Numbered from the stretch's first letter, positions 21,501-33,631 are shown. The stretch: 64,000 bases of DNA from Rachycentron canadum (GCA_038496675.1 CM076668.1:15715652-15779651), one strand, 5' to 3'. Translations and numbers: made by a program. The notes: a model not told the origin generated them from the letters alone.

Positions 21501-21699
21501 GTATCACAAGGTGGAATAAGGTAATTTAGCTGATGGAGATGTTTTTAATACAAGTGCCTCATAAAAGGACATGTAAATAATATGAATTTTGCAGGTAAGA
21601 TTGAAAATAGACTTATAGATGGAGGCAATGTTGCAACCTTGTTTAGTTGCTCCACAACATGACCAGCTGCTTGCTTTTGTGAGCCTTTTCTTCACCTAC

Positions 21700-24355
21700 A
21701 AACAGGGACACACTCCGACACCTGTGGAAGTGGCTACGCTAGTACATATGCTAGCGTGTGGCTAACACCATCTGGAGTGCCTGTTGCATAGAGGGTAATG
21801 TTAGGAGAGAGAAGTTTCTCGAGCTTGTGGGAAAGTCATTCTAACACAGTTAGCAAGGAAGTACTAGCTAAGCAAAGGCCACACCAGGTGCTAGGCTAAA
21901 GGGCAGCAACATGCTACCTGCAGGCTGCCAAGTAAATGTCCGCAAAGAAACACTGTCTTCCTTCACACCATTCAGCAGCTGTTTAATGGGACAAAAAGGT
22001 GGAACTCCAGAGCCCATGAATTAAAGTCAGTAAATTACATTAGATCAGATATATATGGATTTTTTTCTTTTTTGTGCTGGCTTACATCTCAGGCAGATAT
22101 CGACAATTTGCGTTTCATCTTGTGGCTACAAAGCTAAGCTACGTTTTATATGGCACACTGCTATGTAGAGTTGATGGGTGATTTTGTCACACCTCTTGAG
22201 CTGCTTGTTGGTTTGGTCTTGTATTATTTATTCTGATTAACTTATGCGGTGAAAGCTATGGCTGAACATGGTGGAATAAATTGCATTCTGTGAAAGTAAT
22301 TTGTCCACGGTCATTGCTAGGTTCATTTTCATTGTCACATTTCCCATTATAATTCACTGCTGCCGTCATATTACACACTGTCAGTTTACACCTGTGATTG
22401 GTTCTATCCATCTGTCTAGCTTGGAATGAATTTATTAGCTTTAGAAACAATTGTAATAATGAAATACTCACCAAATGCACAGTATATAATAGAGTTACAG
22501 TATTATTTGAGATTCGGTGGAAGTCGAAGCGGCTTCATGGGTTTCTAAAAGGCAATCACAGCTACTTCAAGAGTCGCACTGTTTTTTGCACCAAGATAGA
22601 ACACATGCATGGTGAAATCAATGTACTGTAGCTGTCACTTTGCTCTTCCCTCAAGGTTGCAACGAGGACGGTATTGTACAGAAATTAGATCCTCCGCACA
22701 AATCATTTGAAAAACAAAACTATGCCTCCACACGGATCTTGGTGAAAGAAAGAACATCTTGGGAGAAAAGGGGTGGAGTAGATGAAGGGCAGCAGAAGGT
22801 AGTTTAACGGTTGAACTGTTCAAGTTACTGTTATTGTTCAAGTTTCATTTTTGGAGGCCAAGGTAATTCTAATAGGAATACACTCAAGTAAAAATATCTA
22901 AAAGGAATGATGGGATAAACAGTCATCAGTAGAAGTCAGCGAAATGGTTCAAAACGGGACTGAAAACATCCAGATGGCAGACATTTTCTGATAAAAAAAA
23001 ACAACACTGGTAGGGGAGATGTGGAATATGAATAGGTAAAAACAATAAGAGGAAATGGAAGAGAGGCTTTTGTGAAGCATATATTGTAACTATGATAATT
23101 AGGGAAGGCAAGGACAAGCGCTAACAAGCAGCATGTGTCTCGAATTTAAGGAAAGGCAGTGATGTGATGAGTGTATTGTTTAAGTTAAATGGACTGAAAC
23201 AAGTACTGGGTAAAATTGAAAAAAAAAAAAAAAAAAGTAAAGAAAAAAAAAAATAAATAAGGGGATGAGTCTACAACGGTTGGCCGGAGGGAACCTTGAA
23301 TACTTGGAATAAATAGCAATTCATCAATATCCTCCTTAGCTGTGCAAGCAACTTACCCATTTCACTGTTAGTTGGCCACTAGTGGCCGTAGTGAGTACGG
23401 TGGGGGTAAGGGAATAAATTGTGCGATGTAGCAAATAGAGCAACAGGAAGTTGGGGAGGATGAATGGGTTGAAAATACACAGGACTTTGATCTTCTTCTT
23501 CTTTTTTCTCTGACTGTTCCACAACCTTAATTGCATCTTTATTATTGTAACCATGACAATGAAAGTGCAGTGCGCCTGCTGCTTGGTTTAAAAAAAGAAA
23601 AAAAAAGAAATGCAAACTCCAGCACTGAATTATAGACCAAGATTAGTTAAGTTCCCATCAATCAATGTTCATCGCTCTTCAATGATCGTGATTAAAAATG
23701 ACACTTTATTGCCTGAAGAAGAAACTTCAGAAAAGATTTCATGCCCTGGAAACTGCTTGAACAAAAGGCACTTATTGGACATCTGGAAAGTGATTAGGTC
23801 TTTATTGTCAGCATGTTGTCTAGTCACACTGTAACTTCAGACACCTCCTCTTGTCTTTCTGCCTTCTGGCTATAATCAAACAGAAAATAGATTGTAACTT
23901 CATATAGTTCTGACTTGGAGATTGGCACCCACAGAAACCACACTTGGGTTTGATAATGCAGAAAATACACATTGTACAGGTCCACAGATGAAGGTTCTTG
24001 TGGGGTAGTCATAAAAAATACCACACCAACCGGGATTACATGTATGCATTTGAGTATAAAAGGAGGAATCTACGTCTGTCTTTCTTTCGATTTTCTTCAC
24101 AGCCACTTATCTAATCTGACTTCAAAGACCCAAGAGCCCAAACTGAGGACCCAAGGAAGTGCAATGTCAATTGTGACGTGGTTTTTGAGAAAACTTCTAC
24201 ATGTCACTTGATGTGATGAAATAACTTGGTGCAGAACCCGAACATTTTACAACAACATTTTAGCAACTCAACTGCAACGGGAACTTTCTACGCCATTACC
24301 CAGCTGCTCGGAGCGGAGCAGAGCAGCCAACTCCAGCAGTAACAAGCAAGATTGA
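21700..24355. other. Non-coding, nothing firmly recognised
   Basis: AT-rich DNA. The GCTAGC-rich part at 21730-21990 may be a repeat but is not one I can place. A-rich tracts lie at 22992-23002 and 23219-23259. Open frames such as 23610-23834 and 22398-22631 are not recognisable. Confidence 0.45.
23219..23259. repeat. A-rich tract
   Basis: An A18 run, GTAAAG, an A11 run and (TAAA)n in succession. Confidence 0.9.
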
Positions 24356-24361
24356 GTGACC

Positions 24362-24850
24362 AAACACATTGCAAGGGTTGGAGGTGGAGGGAGCATTGTG
24401 ATTTGGAGTTGCTTTGCTGCCTCTGGGTATGAACAGCTCGCCACCACCAGAGTTTATCGAGGTATCTTACGGGATAATGTCATGGTGGCTGTCCACACAG
24501 TAGAAGCAGGGTGATGCAGTGTGACAATGACCCTAAACATCAAAATAAATCTGCTGCAGAATGGCTTCCAACAAAGAAAATCCACCTTTTGGAGCGGCTC
24601 ATTCAGAGCCCAGACCTTAATCCAGTAGCGATGCTGTGGAATGACCTGAAGAGAGCCGCTCACACCACACATCCTAAGAATATGGCTCTATAAAGAAAAA
24701 TTGTCCATAATTCCTCCTGAACATTGAGCAGCAGCGATCAGAAGCTAGAGGAACAGCTTGTTTGAGGTTATTGCTGCCAAAGCAGAGTCGACCAGTCATA
24801 CAGCCTAGGGTTCACTTATTTTTTCCACCAGCACCGTCAGTAGTTAATGG
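24362..24850 (+). pseudogene. Tc1-like transposase 3' half, 5'-truncated
   Basis: Translation gives GGGSIVIWSCFAASG, then after a stop and a frame change QCDNDPKHQNKSAAEWL and SPDLNPVAMLWNDLKRA. These are the hallmark blocks of the Tc1 DD34E transposase core. The second catalytic Asp (in DNDPKH) is kept. The third catalytic residue, Glu in the family motif SPDLNPIE, is Ala. The N-terminal half, including the DNA-binding domain and first catalytic Asp, is absent. Downstream, GGGTTCACTTATTTTTTCC and CAGCACCGTCAG resemble the 3' untranslated end of such elements. It is inactive on at least four counts. Confidence 0.85.
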
Positions 24851-25669
24851 GTGTTTTCAATGAAGGCAAAGCATCTAAGTCAGAGACAATAAAACGAGGT
24901 TGGCCTTTTTGTTATTTTTGTTATCCTCCTGGCATACTTCTTCATTCAGAATTACAGATTTCACTGGTCTTTGTAGTGGTCAAAGGTTACTATTACTTAA
25001 AAACATCTGAATTCACCCGCAGTCTGTGCCTTCAGTGCACTACGACAGTAATGGTGAAAGCATCAAGTAAGCTGCTAACAGCCATAGATACAGACTGAAA
25101 TCAATGAAAACCAGCAGCAGCCTTAAAGGAAGGAGGAATGCATTCAAATGTCTAAAACACTGGCATGAGTGGGAAAAGCAACAGCAGCGATCTGATGTGC
25201 TGTGTACGGAAATGGAAATTCAGCACAGTAAATTTAATAATGCAGAATGTTGATGAGCTTTAAACAGACCATTTGCGAGGGTCAAACAGCGTGCTAACGT
25301 GGGATTTGTGTGGGGGAGTTGACAATATCTGAGTTTGGCAATGATTTTTCTCTTGTTTACACAACGAACCTACCGGTTTTGAAAGTTGCTGCTGACCCGA
25401 TTTCGGCAGCATTTAGGCGTAATGCTATGATAATCATCTCACACAGAAGCATGTTGTCTTCAATAAAAGAAAATTCGCTTAGACTGCAAGGTCCTGTGAA
25501 GCTAACATTTGTCGTTAACTTTACAGTGAATTTTTTAAAGCACTTGCATTCTTGTATCTTCCACATCCTCTCTTTCTGTTTGTGTTGCTGGAGCCTTTAC
25601 ATCCCTGTCTGTGTGTTACCTCATGCTTGATTTTGACACTGCTCAAAGATCTCGATTCACATGATGTAG

Positions 25670-25719
<50 letters not shown>
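25670..25719. repeat. Poly-A followed by (TA)n
   Basis: A run of about 34 A passes into eight TA units. Confidence 0.95.
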
Positions 25720-25720
<1 letters not shown>

Positions 25721-26157
25721 CACATTCTTCCTCTTGAAAATAAAAAGCTGAGTTTGTAACATGTCTTTGCTCAGTGTGATACATTCCAAGGTTTTGTTGC
25801 TACAGACTCACCTTGTCTTGTATAACCAAGAGCTTATAATGGCCAGTGTTGTCATCCAGAACCCATTCACTGATATAATGAGTCTGCTACTGTTACACTG
25901 TGTTTTAGCACCATTGTCCTTTAGCATAATTGCCACTTCAGGATCCAACTGTTGCTTTGATTACAACCTGCATTTACTGATTTTTGGCCATAAGTTATAA
26001 ACATTAACAAATGATTGACTATTGATTGATTATTGCTTTAGTTTGCATTATGCATACAAGAAATATTTGCCTCCATTTGGAGTCTTTATGGCCACATGAT
26101 GAAAATAATATGTCGACTCTTCTGTTGTTGGCTGTTTTTGAACTTCAATAACTCTTC

Positions 26158-26176
26158 AAAAAAAAAAAAAAAAAAC
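26158..26176. repeat. Poly-A tract (A19)
   Basis: A homopolymer run of 19 A. Confidence 0.9.
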
Positions 26177-26799
26177 ATCTATTGCAGGTATTTAGCTTCT
26201 AAATGCACCAGTGTGTTGCTAACTTGGCCTCTCTTCTTAGCACACTGTGGGTCAGGCTTTTCCACATGCATACAGCTGCCTGCCGTGGCTGGAAGGAAGT
26301 GAACGAGAGCAGTGAGAGTGAACTGAAACAGTGAAGTTGTGAGCTGCCAAAATCAAAACAGTGAGCTGAAAGATTCATTTGAGGTGGGGTCAGTTGATCC
26401 GTAGTGCAACTTGAAAAATTTATCAGTTGTAACTGGTACATATATTTGGAATAGCTTTTGTAGCTATATATATTTGGTTAAACTCAAAAATCATTTCAAA
26501 TTTATATATCTGGGTAGTTTAGTTTATAAATATGTGCAACATTTTATTGTGTTTCTGTGTAAAATCCTGATCTGGTCAAATCTAGAGTACTGTCACAGGA
26601 TAAAAAGTATAGTACCTCAAAATTATGTCTATGTACTGTCCACCACCTTTCTTTTTGTTATGAATCCTAATATTTGGTGTTTTTGTCCACTTCAATTCCC
26701 TTACATTCTCCTCCTCCTTCACTTATACCTCATTAGCCTGTGTTGGTTGTCCTCTCCCTGTACACCTCTCCTCTCTGTTTCTTCCTCATTTTCTGCAGT

Positions 26800-27110
26800 A
26801 TGCGTCTCACCCCCACCGGCTGACCCCTGCACCTCTGCTATGCGGTCATACTTGGCATCCGCTCAGCAAGCGTCTCCTCACCTCCGCTGAATAAGAGAGA
26901 GGGGAAGACAGGATGCATTATACATGAATTACAGGCTGGCAGACATCACAGCACATGGCACCCATTTCGGCGTGATGAGCCTGGGAGAGTTCTATTAATT
27001 CTACTAAAGCATGCATAGTGTAGACAGCACAGAGAAGAGAGATGAGATGCTACTGAAGAGCCGCCGGGCAGAGCATTTGAGGAATTGGGGGTTAGGGCAA
27101 GCAGAGAGAA
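26800..27110 (+). other. Exon-like, non-repetitive segment
   Basis: A textbook acceptor (a long pyrimidine tract from 26695, then TTTTCTGCAG) ends at about 26799. The following 90 bp are GC-richer with several CpG sites, in contrast to the AT-rich upstream DNA. A donor-like GAAG|GTATTT lies at about 27108. No frame stays open across the whole segment (stops near 26822 and 26890), so a protein-coding exon is unlikely. It could be a non-coding or terminal exon, or a conserved element. The part at 26920-27080 is also non-repetitive. Confidence 0.25.
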
Positions 27111-27119
27111 GGTATTTTT

Positions 27120-28650
27120 GTTAAAATATTCAGTAAAATAAAATGGCTACTGTGGATGAGTACATCGTTTTGTGTGTCAGCATGTGTGTGTGGCTTTATT
27201 TGTCCTTAAGAGCTTGTTTAAAGCTTTTAGTATGTACTTGTTTTTGTGTTTCTTTGTGTGTTTTACATGCAGGGAGCCTCGTGTGTGTGTATTAGTGTGT
27301 ATGTTTGAAAGGGTGAAAGGAAATTGGATGTGAGGGTCCAAGCAAATCCTGCATAATGAGGATCTAAAGTGGCCCACTGAGGTTCTACTCACGTCTCCAT
27401 CAGTGTCATGGGCAGGGCGCAAACACTTCTCTGAAACAAGACGCACACATGGCGCACTTCTACTTTGATAAATCATACACCAACATGCAAATGCAAACAC
27501 TTAGACACACACAATGTGCAACATGTAGATCAAGCATCACGGCCTTCAAGGTCATGAGCTAAATGAGAGATCTCACAAGTTTGTTTTAGGCCCCTGAAGC
27601 TATTTTCTTCACCAAACTGGAATCAAATGTAGAGGCACAATGCCATGCCTCATTCCTTAGAGCTTTTGGGAGGCAGATGAGGAGAAATCGCGTTCGCACA
27701 GCCACAGACACACATGCACGCACGCACGCACACACGCACAAACGCACTTGCCCCCATTCCATCTTCAGTCTGTCGCTGAAGGAGCGCCTGCCTGAATCCT
27801 GATGCTATTGATCTGAAGCATTCCCTGATAGTTCATCCGTGGCCACAGTCAGAGCGTCTCCACGTTGCCTATGCGCAGGAAAACTAACAGCAATTGATTC
27901 CCTTCCTCCTATCAGTGAGACATTTCATTTACTGGAACAAAGCCACTTTGTGCTTTTGTTGCTGTTGTTTACTGGGCATGGTGACAGAAATAAATCTGTC
28001 TAGGTGATAACTACTAGATGAATGTGATGAAATGGGAGGAGGGTTGACTTACACGGTCACTGCAGCATAAGGCTCAAATTTAATCATTTTTTCTTACATA
28101 TGCTATTATTTCTGTTTCCAACATTTCTCAATTTGCCATCTGTTCAGCGTTAGTGTTATTCAATTAAATACAAATGAAGCCTGTCGAAATTAGAACCGTT
28201 TTAGAAGCTTAGTTTTGACATAAATGATTAATCAAGGCTCGATGTGATCAGACTGCACAAAAGATGCCGAACACAACAACATAGCAGCTCGGATCATAAG
28301 CACAAGTCAATTTTAACCTTAATATCTCTGCTGTTACGCCCTGACAGGAAGACTGGAGCGGTGTGTTACAACACCTGCAACAGCTGCACCAGAAAGACAC
28401 AACGTCAGCCGCCCCTGAGCACCAGACTGAAACGGGTCACAGCACCGCCCAGGGTCCGGACGTGTAGACAGTGTGTTCACACAAAAACCACGTATACGCC
28501 AAATGCCACAAATAATCTGTCCTGTTTTTTTTTTTTTTTTTTTTTAGATGTACGTTCAGGTCTCTTGAAAATGAGATTTCTGTGTCAGTGGGTTTCACCT
28601 GAGTAAATGAAGGTTAATTAAAGAATGAACGAATCTATAAAAGCATCAGG
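27120..28650. other. Non-coding; CA-rich tract and T21
   Basis: It contains an impure (CA)n/(CACG)n tract at 27706-27746 and T21 at 28525-28545. The stretch 27780-27890 is non-repetitive with scattered CpG and may be worth aligning. A 120-codon frame at 28244-28606 is not recognisable. Confidence 0.45.
28525..28545. repeat. Poly-T tract (T21)
   Basis: A homopolymer run of 21 T. Confidence 0.95.
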
Positions 28651-28657
28651 TGTGATG

Positions 28658-28791
28658 TTTTTTCCTCCAGGCCCACACAGTCTAAACACATGTGGGTTAG
28701 GGCTCTGAATTGCCCGTAGGTGTAAACATGAGCATGAATCTATGTCTCTATTTGTCATTATTGTGATAAACTGGAAACCTGTCCAGGCTGT
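28658..28791 (+). repeat. tRNA-like SINE family, middle fragment
   Basis: CCTCCAGGCCCACACAGTC, then CTGAATTGCCCGTAGGTG and GATAAACTGGAAACCTGTCC match the middle of the same teleost repeat as at 43767-43951 and 36564-36725. The tRNA-like head and the GGATGG tail are missing. Confidence 0.65.
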
Positions 28792-28799
28792 ATGTTGAC

Positions 28800-30400
28800 A
28801 TCAGTTCATTCAGTAGTGTACATAAAAGCTTTTCACTTGAAACTGTGGTTGAATGTGAGGTTTCCAGTATAGAATGTGAATGATTTGTTTTTTTTCATAT
28901 CTACATATGCATTGTCATTCAGAATAATGTCCCTAATGGCCCCCCATAGTTGGCCCCATAGAGTATCAGCTGTAGCCGTCTCTCTTTTTAGTCCCCGCTC
29001 CACCTTTCTGTTTCCATTACAGTGGACAACTTGTCTAAAACGTAATTGGTGGAGAAGCAGGTAGATGGTTGCATTGTGCGTTGTGATGATGTCATGTTTG
29101 ACACTGTGGCGAAAGAGTTGTGCCTGATGTGTAAAAGTCTGTACACTTGTTCCTCTTTGTGTATTATTATATTATATTATATATATATATTACTGTTGGT
29201 CAAGTTGAGTCTTGCCAAAACAGCACTCAGGTTACTGGGAAATGTCCTGATGGCCTGTTCCTGTCTGAGGTCTTACATCACAGGATGCTTTAGGTGTCTA
29301 ATCATTGTAATTCATTAAATGCACATCAAATGCACAATTATAATTTGAATTTCATTCTCAGTTTTATCATCTCTTTTCTTGACACTGGATTCTCAATGTC
29401 ATCTGTTATCGACCTTTTCATTTGATTCTCTATTGTGAAGCGATTCGTATCAGTGCTGTGAGTTTAATCTCTGATTGTCTGATGTTGAGTAACAGTGATT
29501 GAGATATCAGTCACTGATGGTTACAGGCACGTGATGAATAAATCAGTATCTTGGAGATTTCAGGGCACTGATACTGTGCACACTCGCTGTCTTGCTGGGT
29601 GCTGATTTTTCTGCTTTGACATGTCAACATATCTTCTGTGGAAGTATGATTGAGCTTCAATTTTCTGTCTTTTTTTTTTCTTTTTCCTCATAACGATTTG
29701 AAAAGCAGATGGAAGCATTGATATGCAAACAGGTGATTAAGGGTGTGTCTTTGTGAGACAATTTGTAAGGCTTGTCGTGCAGGTGCACTTAAAGAAAGAG
29801 GAAGGTTGTTATGATTTAGTGTGTAAGGGATATTTTTGGTTATAAACTGAATAAACCCTTCTGTTTTTACATTAGACTGCCTTCCCTTCTTTTTGCTTAT
29901 CATTTAAGATTGAATGGATACAGCAGAACACAGTTCCATGGAGGGAAAAAAGGGGCATTGCATCTATTCTTACAGACTAAATAAGAACCCTAGAAAAGCT
30001 GACATTATAAAAGGTACATTTAAACCCTGCCAAGGTGCATTAAGCAACGAGGAACATTTTCATTGACAGACTAAAGGTCAATAAGGGGACATGGAGTGGA
30101 TCCAATGCGCCTCCCACTCTTTTGCCATGGCGGTCACAGACGAAGACAAACTGTGGTGCCAGCTATCAGTGCACACCCACCACCGATCGGTTGCTAAAAG
30201 ATCAATGTGAACTACTCCTACTCGCTCCATGAAAAGTCCATAAAGGTGACAGGCTGCTGCTGGTGCTGGTTGCCAAGTCCTTAGAAATGAAATTATCAAA
30301 TTAATCAAAACAAAAAAACAAGGTAGGGGAAGAGGAAGCTGCATCTTGTCTGATATTGTTCTCCAGTTTATTTGCGTGCAGACAATCTGAAATCCATTGA
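28800..30400. other. Non-coding, nothing firmly recognised
   Basis: AT-rich DNA with TA/TTA tracts at 29164-29190 and a T-rich patch at 29671-29690. The stretch 29465-29536 resembles 31350-31412. Confidence 0.45.
29465..29536 (+). repeat. Short dispersed repeat, copy A
   Basis: AATCTCTGATTGTCTGATG, then GAGATATCA and a CACGTG end. It aligns to 31350-31412 (AATCCCTGATTATCTGAAG, GAGATATCA, GCGTG) in the same order and orientation. Family unknown. Confidence 0.4.
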
Positions 30401-30405
30401 AGTGA

Positions 30406-30424
30406 ACACACACACACACACACA
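30406..30424. repeat. (CA)n microsatellite
   Basis: About nine CA units. Confidence 0.9.
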
Positions 30425-30513
30425 TAGAATCTGGAAACCCATCCTGTAGCTGAGATGTTGAGGGTTTAGCCTAAAAAATAGAAAGAAAAGTGCTACTTCC
30501 TTCTCCTGTTCCC

Positions 30514-30720
30514 AGCTTTCTATTAAAACGTCCTGCCTGTACATATTTGATGCTGGGTCTGAGTCTCTTGCCTCCCATCAAAGTGGAACCTGCAGGTCCA
30601 CTGCTGTCACTCAATGTTACACCGTCCCAGTGGATGGTGACCGTTCCTCTGCGAACCAGCATCATCCAGCTGCATGAGATGGAGGAAGCGAAGAGGGGAG
30701 GGGGGGGAAAAAAGCCCACA
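30514..30720 (+). other. Exon-like segment, open frame (unproven)
   Basis: A pyrimidine-rich acceptor (CTTCTCCTGTTCCCAG) ends at 30516. After it one frame stays open for about 75 codons (the open frame is 30490-30747), reading through LSLLPPIKVEPAGPLLSLN and VTVPLRTSIIQLHEMEEA. Base composition is more balanced than the flanks. The opposite strand is also open, and no donor, family or conserved motif is recognised. It may be an unrecognised exon or chance. Confidence 0.15.
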
Positions 30721-30829
30721 AAAACTTGGTGGATTTATACAGTATGAGAAGCGTCTGCCAAGTCTCAGCTGCAGAGAGCCAGCCAGTGGACCATTACATT
30801 TATCTGCATCATGACTGTACTCTTTGAGA

Positions 30830-31010
30830 GAAAAATAGAAGAGACAGAGTGTGAGGGAGATAAAGGCAGCGATGGAGATGGATAGTGAGAGTGGGAGGAA
30901 TGGAACAGAAGATGAGGGGGATGACGGGTGAGATGGAGAGTGAGAGATGAGTGAATAGGGCAACAGGGAAAGGAAGGTACAGAGAAAGAGATGAATGTAG
31001 AGGAACAAAG
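30830..31010. repeat. Purine-rich GA/GGA tract
   Basis: About 180 bp of degenerate GA-rich sequence without a fixed unit. It produces long spurious frames on the minus strand. Confidence 0.75.
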
Positions 31011-31349
31011 AAGAACAATAAGCAGCAGCTGCAAAGACAGACCATTTCAGAGGGAACCTTGGCCAAAAGATCAGCAGTTTTCTGTATTTAAAATAAGCAT
31101 TTTTATATAATTTAGCATTTCCCAAATACAAAGTTTGGGCCTATACTGGTACATATTCATCAACCAGAAGTCCTTGAAACTCATTCATAAACTCTGTTTT
31201 AATTATTTCTTTGGTTCAGTTCATTATTCTTTTAAATTACATTTTGGGCATAATTTAAAAAAAAAAAAATCACTTGTGTTTATTTCCTTTTCATTCCATT
31301 TGTTATTGTTAAGTATGTTGTACGTTGTTTCGATGTGAGCGGCAGAAAC

Positions 31350-31412
31350 ATAATCCCTGATTATCTGAAGTTTGAGGATGAGACTGAGATATCACTGCTG
31401 CAGACGCGTGTT
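31350..31412 (+). repeat. Short dispersed repeat, copy B
   Basis: The partner of 29465-29536; see there for the shared blocks. Confidence 0.4.
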
Positions 31413-31552
31413 GAATTAACGGAACTGGAGGTGATATAAACAGCCCAAACTATGTGCAAATGCAGGTAATCTTCAGGTTTTTATTCAGTTTTTACTGAAG
31501 ACTGAGAAGTTATTAGGATGTGTTTACATCATCCATGGCCAACTTTGGGAGT

Positions 31553-31674
31553 GGAAAGGCAGTACTCTGAGAAAGCATTATATGGCTATTGTTATGGGGT
31601 CAGATATGGGCCACCAGCATTTCACCAACAGATTTTCAAGTGGGCCTTGAGTTGCAAAAGGTTGGGAACCACTG
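31553..31674. mobile_element. hAT-like non-autonomous element end
   Basis: The right end reversed is CAGTGGTTCCCAACC, the typical terminal sequence of hAT/Charlie-type DNA transposons. The preceding 120 bp align to 60591-60699 (GGCCACCAGCATTT / GAGCCACCAACATTT; TTTTCAAGTGGGCC / TTTTCAAATGGGCT). The other end was not found. Confidence 0.55.
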
Positions 31675-31690
31675 TACTAATATTATAATA

Positions 31691-31895
31691 ATATAATATG
31701 CCATCTGAGAAGCTACACCTTCAGGGCATCTATGGTGAGTTCCTATTGTGAAGTGGCTAGCTGGTTAGCATGCTAACTTTAGAAGAAAAAAAAGACGTGA
31801 TAGAGACAAGAGTTTGACCCTGAACCCAAAACATTACTTCTAGAGTAAACATTTAATGCTAACTTTGGCTAACAATAGCAAAACTTACAAAGGCA
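31691..31895. mobile_element. MITE-like element, copy 3 (left-truncated)
   Basis: It shares TAGCTGGTTAGCATGCTAAC, GACGTGATAGAGACAAGAG and CAAAACTTACA with copies 1 and 2. The left inverted end is absent. It directly follows the hAT-like end. Confidence 0.55.
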
Positions 31896-32491
31896 GCTCC
31901 TTTGCTTTATACTGTAATGTGTTGCAAAGAAATCACATAAACATCGTTGTCCTTGTGCACACATAGAGTCCCTGTCATATACTGTACATAAAAGATCCAT
32001 TTACTGTTGCATCATAACAAAAGCACAGGGAGAGACTGTTTCATGGATGTTTACTCAAAGATCAGTTTGAATTGGTGCCCACACAAAATGCTTCCCTCAG
32101 TATGTTTTTTTTCCTTTAAGTTGGTGCATAGAGGTGAGTGAGATCTATATGACTTCACTGTGTGAGATTATCTGCAGCAAGGCCAAGAGACCATGTGTTA
32201 GACATAGAAACACACTTTCATTGTTTCTATGTCTGATTCTTTCCGCTGTGGTCACGTTCACTTTTTATGGCTGGTTTGCAGCACACCAAGAAAATAGCAA
32301 GATGATAAAAAACCAACGTGAGGCATGACTGATGTTACATTAATAGCAGGAAAATGCAGGAGGCTTGTGAAAATGATTGTTTAAGTACCAATAAACTACA
32401 CCCAACAGGCAATTTGGCAGCTCGGCACAGCAAAGTGTACATGTAAATCAGACCTTTTGAAAACTAAACAGGGATGCTGGCAGTGATTATG

Positions 32492-32525
32492 CACACACAC
32501 ACACAAACACACACACACACACACA
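32492..32525. repeat. (CA)n microsatellite, interrupted
   Basis: A CA tract with one AAA interruption. Confidence 0.95.
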
Positions 32526-33627
32526 ATACCTGCAAACAGTTGAAAGGGTTTAAAACAGACTGTCAGTCATATAAAGTTTCGAAAACAAAGTCAGGATTAT
32601 TATCAGGGACCCCTAAGTACTTTAGACCATGAGACAAAATAACAAACATGACAATAATAGATAATCTTTGCTCTGCAGTCTTCAGACACGTACCTCATTA
32701 CGCATAGCATGTGCTAATCAGATATTATGACAAAACAGTAATAAGGAACATTAAGAAAAATTCTTTACATTTTCAAAACCAAGACCAGCTACACTTAATG
32801 CATTATTATATTTTTCTTATACATATTAAAGGATCCACAATCACTTTATATCTTGACCAGAAGTCTGATTGCAGCCCAGGGGACAATGTTATTTTTTAAT
32901 AATTTTAGCGTGATGATGTTTCGGACCAAAAACATATTACACAAGAGCAGTGCAATAACTTCCCTCTTGAGAGCTGCATCAACAAGCTGCAAGCAAAACA
33001 ACTTTATTTTATCACCTCATTAGGTGACTTTTTAGCAAAACGTTTCCATATAAGACACCAAGTAACATTTGCATTGATTTCCAGGCATGTTTCTGATGAT
33101 GCACAGAACTCTTTAGCTAGTTGCAAAATGGGCAGGTAGTGTATGGTGTACAGGAGTAGCCCATAGTTTCACTACATACTGCATGCACGCTGCATCTGGA
33201 AACCCGAATGAAAGCGGTGAAATCAGTGAAGTTCTGAGTCTGGAGAACTCGAAAAAAGAGCTGAAAGATGCTAAAACGCTGTGCTGAAGAAAACTCAGCT
33301 GTCTGATAATTATCTGTGGGCAGCACCACATTTCACATATTTTATAAGTACATGATCCTAGTAATAAAATATTCATTATAGGCACTTTAAATATGTATTC
33401 CACATGCATTTATCTAATTTATCTGCCCATACTTACCGACACACCCTCACGCTGTGTACAAACATATTTCACTGAAGCACGTTTGCAGGCCCCCATCTCA
33501 TTAATCACTGCTGCTGGTGTCTATGACAGCTGGGATACAGAAGGGTCTATGACAGTGGCTCACCTCTCCTTCTCCCCCTGCTCCTCAGGAAGAAAAATAT
33601 TCCTCCAATCTGATTCACTGTCTCCCA

Positions 33628-33631
<4 letters not shown>

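Larger units (their letters stand above)
24870..26400. other. Non-coding, nothing recognised
   Basis: AT-rich DNA interrupted by a long A/TA tract (25670-25719) and A19 (26158-26176). Open frames at 25310-25630 and 25761-26000 match nothing known. Confidence 0.5.

Noticed and set aside
26411..26890. 159-codon plus-strand frame
   Set aside because: Tyr/Phe/Leu-rich reading of AT-rich DNA crossing a pyrimidine tract and a likely splice acceptor; no family resemblance.
30078..30425. 115-codon minus-strand frame with a balanced stretch at 30090-30280
   Set aside because: Begins in a CA tract (Cys-Val repeats) and matches no protein I know; kept only as a region to align.
30607..31131. 174-codon minus-strand frame
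   Set aside because: Mostly Ser/Leu/Phe/Pro from the complement of a GA-rich tract; three overlapping frames are open there.
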